Source: VGRW01 sp031396695
Lineage (GTDB): Bacteria; Myxococcota_A; UBA9160; SZUA-336
Assembly: GCA_031396695.1 (NCBI GenBank)
Contig: JANNLG010000016.1
Location: 58,208 to 122,207 of the forward strand
DNA: 64,000 bases
Reading direction: 5' to 3'
The notes below the pieces were generated by a model. That model was not told the DNA's origin, made no database searches, and saw nothing but the letters and a program-made list of their open reading frames with translations. Both the position numbers and the translations under genes were made by a program. Positions 61,125 through 64,000 of this stretch are shown one piece after another (within the stretch, counting starts at the first letter, position 1; each line of letters opens with the position of its first letter).

Positions 61125-62027
61125 ATGGCGCTCCTCGGGATCGCGCTCAGCGTCCTGATCGGGGTCTCGCTCGGCTTCTTCGGCGGCGGCGGCTCGATCC
61201 TCACCGTGCCGCTGCTCGTCTACGTGTTCGCGCTCGATCCGAAGGAGGCGATCGCGAGCTCGCTCTTGATCGTCGGCGCAGCCAGCGTCTCGGGCGCGAT
61301 CCAGCACTGGCGCATCGGGAACGTCGAGCTGCGCACGGCGCTGACCTTCGGCGCAGCCGGAATGGCGGGCGCGCATCTCGGGGGGCGCGCGGGTGCGTTT
61401 CTCGACGGCACGCTTCTGCTCTTGCTGTTCGCCGCGATGATGATCATCACGGCGCTGGCGATGTCGCGCGGCCGGCGCCTCCCGAAAGCCGCCGTGGTCG
61501 GCAAACGCTCGCTCGCACCGCTGCTCGCTCAGGGCTTCGGCGTCGGGCTGTTCACGGGGCTGGTGGGCGCGGGCGGCGGCTTCCTGATCGTGCCGGCGCT
61601 CGCGCTCTGGGCGGGGCTGCCTCTGCCCGTCGCGGTGGGGACCTCGCTGGTCGTGATCGTGCTGAACACGCTCGCCGGGTTCTCGGGTTACGCGGGCCAC
61701 GTGGGGCTGAACTACCCGCTCGTCGCGGCGGTCGCTGCGTGCGCGATCGCGGGCTCGTTCGTCGGGACGCGGCTCGCACGTCGCATCGACCCGGCGTCGC
61801 TGCGCCGCGCCTTCGCGGGCTTCGTGTTGGCGATGGCGATGCTGATCCTGGTTCGCGAGGTCGACATCTGGCTCGCCACCGCGCGCTCCGCGCTGCCGTC
61901 CACCCTGCCACAGCTCGTCTTCGCGCTCGCCGTGCTGGCGATCGGGATCGGCACCGGTCGGGTGTACCGCAAGTCCGCGACCGTTCCGGTGCCCGACAGC
62001 GCCTTCGAGCAGGGAGCCGGCATATGA
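61125..62027 (+). CDS. TauE/SafE-family sulfite/organosulfonate exporter
   Basis: 300 residues, eight predicted membrane helices. Internal two-fold repeat typical of TauE/SafE: VSLGFFGGGGSILTVPLLVYVFALDPKEA and LFTGLVGAGGGFLIVPALALW. Family members export sulfite, sulfoacetate and related anions. With a persulfide dioxygenase in the operon, sulfite efflux is the natural inference. It ends in a 4-base overlap with the next gene. Confidence 0.9.
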   Translation: MALLGIALSVLIGVSLGFFGGGGSILTVPLLVYVFALDPKEAIASSLLIVGAASVSGAIQHWRIGNVELRTALTFGAAGMAGAHLGGRAGAFLDGTLLLLLFAAMMIITALAMSRGRRLPKAAVVGKRSLAPLLAQGFGVGLFTGLVGAGGGFLIVPALALWAGLPLPVAVGTSLVVIVLNTLAGFSGYAGHVGLNYPLVAAVAACAIAGSFVGTRLARRIDPASLRRAFAGFVLAMAMLILVREVDIWLATARSALPSTLPQLVFALAVLAIGIGTGRVYRKSATVPVPDSAFEQGAGI

Positions 62028-62458
62028 GCGAGACGACGTTCACGCCGGTCTCGGGCCTGCTCGGCGGGGCGCTGATCGGGCTCGCGAGCGCCCTGCTGCT
62101 GCTCGCGAACGGCAGGATCGCGGGCATCAGCGGGATCCTGGGCCGGAGCTTCTTTCCGGCCGCGGGTGATCTCGGCTGGCGGCTCGCGTTCCTGATCGGA
62201 CTCCCGATCGGCGCGTGGCTCGCGACGCGCGCGACCGCCGACGCGCTCGGCTTCGCGATCACCGCCGACCTGCGGCTCTTGATCGCGGGCGGATTCCTGG
62301 TCGGACTCGGCACGCAGATCGGCGGCGGCTGCACGAGCGGTCACGGCGTGTGCGGAATGGGGCGTGGATCGCGGCGCTCCATCCTGGCGACGCTCACCTT
62401 CATGCTGACCGCCGCGGTCACGGTGTTCGTGATGCGCCACGTGCTGGGCGGCGCGTGA
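62024..62458 (+). CDS. YeeE/YedE-type sulfur transporter, first half (PmpA-like)
   Basis: 144 residues from ATG 62024, four predicted helices. Signature GLGTQIGGGCTSGHGVCGMGR with two cysteines in the pore region, as in YeeE/YedE (TsuA) thiosulfate channels, and GRIAGISGILGR. It is half-length; the second half is the next gene, in a different frame, so this is a two-gene transporter rather than a broken one. Joined to its neighbours by 1- and 4-base overlaps. Confidence 0.9.
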   Translation: MSETTFTPVSGLLGGALIGLASALLLLANGRIAGISGILGRSFFPAAGDLGWRLAFLIGLPIGAWLATRATADALGFAITADLRLLIAGGFLVGLGTQIGGGCTSGHGVCGMGRGSRRSILATLTFMLTAAVTVFVMRHVLGGA

Positions 62459-62874
62459 TGCAACGGCTGGCCGCGGGAGCGTGTGGAGTCGTGTTCGGCG
62501 CGGGGCTTGCGCTCTCGGGCATGACGAATCCCGCCAAGGTGCTCGCGTTCCTCGACGTGTTCGGGCGCTGGGACCCGACGCTCGCATTCGTGATGGGCGC
62601 TGCGCTGGCGGTGAGCGCGCTCGGCTACGCGCTCGCGCGTAGCGTTTCGCGGCCGTGGTTCGCCGAGACGTTCGCGATTCCCACGCGGCGGGACATCGAC
62701 GCTCGCCTGATCGGCGGCGCCGCACTGTTCGGTGTCGGCTGGGGGCTCGTGGGTCTGTGTCCCGGGCCTGCGCTCGCGAATCTCGGTCGCGGCTCCGGTG
62801 AAGTCTTCGTGTTCGCGGGTGCGATGATCGCCGCGGTCGTGCTACACCGCGTTGCGGTCGGGAGGAAGGCATGA
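62458..62874 (+). CDS. YeeE/YedE-type sulfur transporter, second half (PmpB-like)
   Basis: 138 residues from ATG 62458 (TGATG junction). Four predicted helices: GVVFGAGLALSGMTNPAKVLAFLDVFGRWDPTLAFVMGAAL and VGWGLVGLCPGPALANLGRG, with Cys in LCPGPA as the counterpart of GGGCTSGHG in the partner. PmpA/PmpB pairs next to BigR/ETHE1-like genes are known from plant-associated and sulfur-oxidising bacteria and are thought to move sulfur compounds. Confidence 0.9.
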   Translation: MQRLAAGACGVVFGAGLALSGMTNPAKVLAFLDVFGRWDPTLAFVMGAALAVSALGYALARSVSRPWFAETFAIPTRRDIDARLIGGAALFGVGWGLVGLCPGPALANLGRGSGEVFVFAGAMIAAVVLHRVAVGRKA

Positions 62875-63281
62875 GGCGACGTTCTCGGAAGCTGTCCCTC
62901 GTCGCGATCGCGTTCTGCGTCGCGCTCGCGTTCGCGCAGACCGGCTGCGGCCGCAATGCCATCTCCGCGGAGATTCCCGCGAGTGAGCTGCTCGCTGGCA
63001 TCGACGCGAACGCAGCGCCGCTGATTCTCGACGTGCGCACTCCCGAGGAATTCGCGCGCGGCCACGTGCCGGGCGCGCGCAACATCTCCATCGACGAGCT
63101 CTCGCAGCGCGTCGGCGAGATCGCCGACCATCGCGCGGAAGAGGTCGTCGTCTACTGCGAGCGCGGCCCGCGCGCGGAGCGCGCCTCGGCGCTCCTCGCC
63201 GAAACTGGCTTCACCTCGGTGCGCCTGCTCGAAGGGCACATGTCGGGCTGGCGCGCGGCCGGACTGCCGACGAACCCCTGA
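62871..63281 (+). CDS. Rhodanese-domain lipoprotein
   Basis: 136 residues. A basic n-region (RRRSRK), hydrophobic helix and a lipobox-like AQTGC (lipid Cys26) suggest a membrane-anchored periplasmic protein. The rhodanese domain follows: ILDVRTPEEFARGHVPGARNI, active site VVYCERGPRAERA and LLEGHMSGWRAAGLP. A periplasmic sulfurtransferase beside a sulfur channel suggests delivery of sulfane sulfur to the transporter. Overlaps the previous gene by ATGA; last gene of the operon. Confidence 0.88.
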   Translation: MRRRSRKLSLVAIAFCVALAFAQTGCGRNAISAEIPASELLAGIDANAAPLILDVRTPEEFARGHVPGARNISIDELSQRVGEIADHRAEEVVVYCERGPRAERASALLAETGFTSVRLLEGHMSGWRAAGLPTNP

Positions 63282-63303
63282 ACAAACTAGGAGAGAGAGA
63301 ATC

Positions 63304-64000
63304 GTGCTCAAGCGATCATTGACCGTGTGGGGATTCGTGTGCCTTCTGCTCCTGGTCAGCAGCGTGACCCACGACGCCGCCGCTCAGCAAGCAGCCGCTG
63401 GCCCCGGTTCGCCGGCCGCTACGACTTCGATCTCCGGCAAGCAGCTTCCCGCTCCCGATCCGAAATTCGGCGGCGTGATCAAGGACGACGCGCTCAGCTC
63501 GAAGGCGTGGTGGGCACCGCGCATCGTGCCGCCCAAGCAGGCCCCCAACATCCTGCTCATCATCACGGATGACTCCGGCTTCGGCGTCACCAGCACCTTC
63601 GGCGGCGTGATTCCGACGCCCACGATGGATCGCGTCGCGACGAGCGGCCTCCGCTACAACAACATCCATTCCACCGCGCTCTGCTCGCCGACGCGCGCCG
63701 CGCTGATCACCGGCCGGAACCACCACTCGGCGGGCTTCGGCGTGATCTCCGAGCAGGCGACGGGCTTCCCCGGCTACACCAGCATCCTCGGCGACGACAA
63801 AGCCACGATCGGGCGCATCCTGCTCGACAACGGCTACGCAACCTCGTGGTTCGGGAAGAACCACAACACGCCGGCGTTCGCCGCGAGCCAGGTCGGTCCG
63901 TTCGACCAGTGGCCGAGCGGAATGGGCTTCGAGTACTTCTTCGGCTTCGTCGGCGGTGACGCGAACCAGTGGGAGCCGAACCTCTTCCGCAACACGACGC
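63304..64000 (+). CDS. Arylsulfatase, C-terminus cut by window edge
   Basis: 232 residues are visible from GTG 63304 (AGGAGAG upstream). Signal peptide WGFVCLLLLVSSVTHDAAA. The sulfatase core begins at PNILLIITDDSGFG with Ca-binding Asp89 and Asp90, and the formylglycine motif is Cys127-S-P-T-R131 in LCSPTRAALITGR, so an anaerobic or aerobic FGE-type maturation enzyme is needed. Exported, hydrolysing organic sulfate esters. It lies 22 bases after the sulfur operon; sulfate release next to sulfur handling may be linked. Confidence 0.93.
   Translation, partial: MLKRSLTVWGFVCLLLLVSSVTHDAAAQQAAAGPGSPAATTSISGKQLPAPDPKFGGVIKDDALSSKAWWAPRIVPPKQAPNILLIITDDSGFGVTSTFGGVIPTPTMDRVATSGLRYNNIHSTALCSPTRAALITGRNHHSAGFGVISEQATGFPGYTSILGDDKATIGRILLDNGYATSWFGKNHNTPAFAASQVGPFDQWPSGMGFEYFFGFVGGDANQWEPNLFRNTT

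Noticed and set aside
62456..62460. TGATG between the two YeeE/YedE halves as a recoding or frameshift site
   Set aside because: The halves lie in different frames with a normal coupled stop/start, and two-gene forms of this transporter are known; no need for recoding.

Overview
This is about 64 kb of very GC-rich DNA (by eye near 70%) that is almost completely coding, with many GTG and TTG starts and many 1-4 base gene overlaps. Lipoprotein signals, a predicted outer-membrane beta-barrel, DUF1329, a PEP-CTERM protein and an arylsulfatase point to a Gram-negative environmental bacterium. The gene mix (SUF assembly, tungsten AOR, acyl-CoA enzymes, P450, UGSC selenoprotein) would suit a deltaproteobacterial, myxococcal or Binatota-like lineage, but the taxon is inference. 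I saw no phage, transposase, integrase or CRISPR.

Layout. 1-5 kb: a cut HIT-family gene, a VOC protein, a subtilase and an ArsR/AHSA1/transglutaminase operon. 5-12 kb: typA, a hydroxyacid dehydrogenase, an SDR, an acyl-CoA synthetase, and an isocitrate-lyase-like/PrpD pair. 12-20 kb: a HAD phosphatase, a membrane adenylate cyclase followed by two lipoproteins (TPR, FnIII), tRNA-Asn, DUF1015, a crotonase and a luciferase-like oxidoreductase. 20-25.5 kb (minus strand): a PEP-CTERM protein, then a tightly overlapped four-gene operon: gamma carbonic anhydrase, UreH-like membrane protein, an 875-residue ChaN/redoxin/UGSC-partner lipoprotein, and a UGSC selenoprotein whose Sec codon (UGA, 21333-21335) splits the gene for ordinary gene callers. 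25.5-31.6 kb: a complete, divergently transcribed rrf2-sufBCDSU-sufT operon. 31.6-34.4 kb: an amidohydrolase, a small lipoprotein and a lipoate-ligase-like protein.

34.5-43 kb: a four-gene surface operon of three DUF11-like secreted proteins and a roughly 1,900-residue protein ending in a predicted beta-barrel; three of the four share an NT-x-x-x-x-Y motif just after the signal peptide. 43-45.6 kb: DUF1329 and a P450. 45.5-51.6 kb (minus): a tungsto/molybdopterin cluster (GNAT, MoaD-like, AOR, MoeA, MoeA with a binding-protein domain). 51.6-52.7 kb: a BrnT/BrnA toxin-antitoxin pair with a perfect 18-base palindrome at its promoter, then a gene-free stretch holding a 78-base self-complementary element. 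52.7-59.7 kb: an SDR, speA, a HAD hydrolase, a flavin oxidoreductase and a DUF255 thioredoxin-domain protein. 59.7-63.3 kb: a sulfur-handling operon (ETHE1-like MBL, rhodanese, TauE/SafE, paired YeeE/YedE halves, rhodanese lipoprotein), followed by an arylsulfatase cut by the right edge.

The most notable points are the hidden selenoprotein and its operon back to back with SUF, the DUF11/barrel operon, the 78-base cruciform, and a recurrent -10-like TANNNT element 4-12 bases before the start of many first-in-operon genes, which suggests leaderless transcripts.
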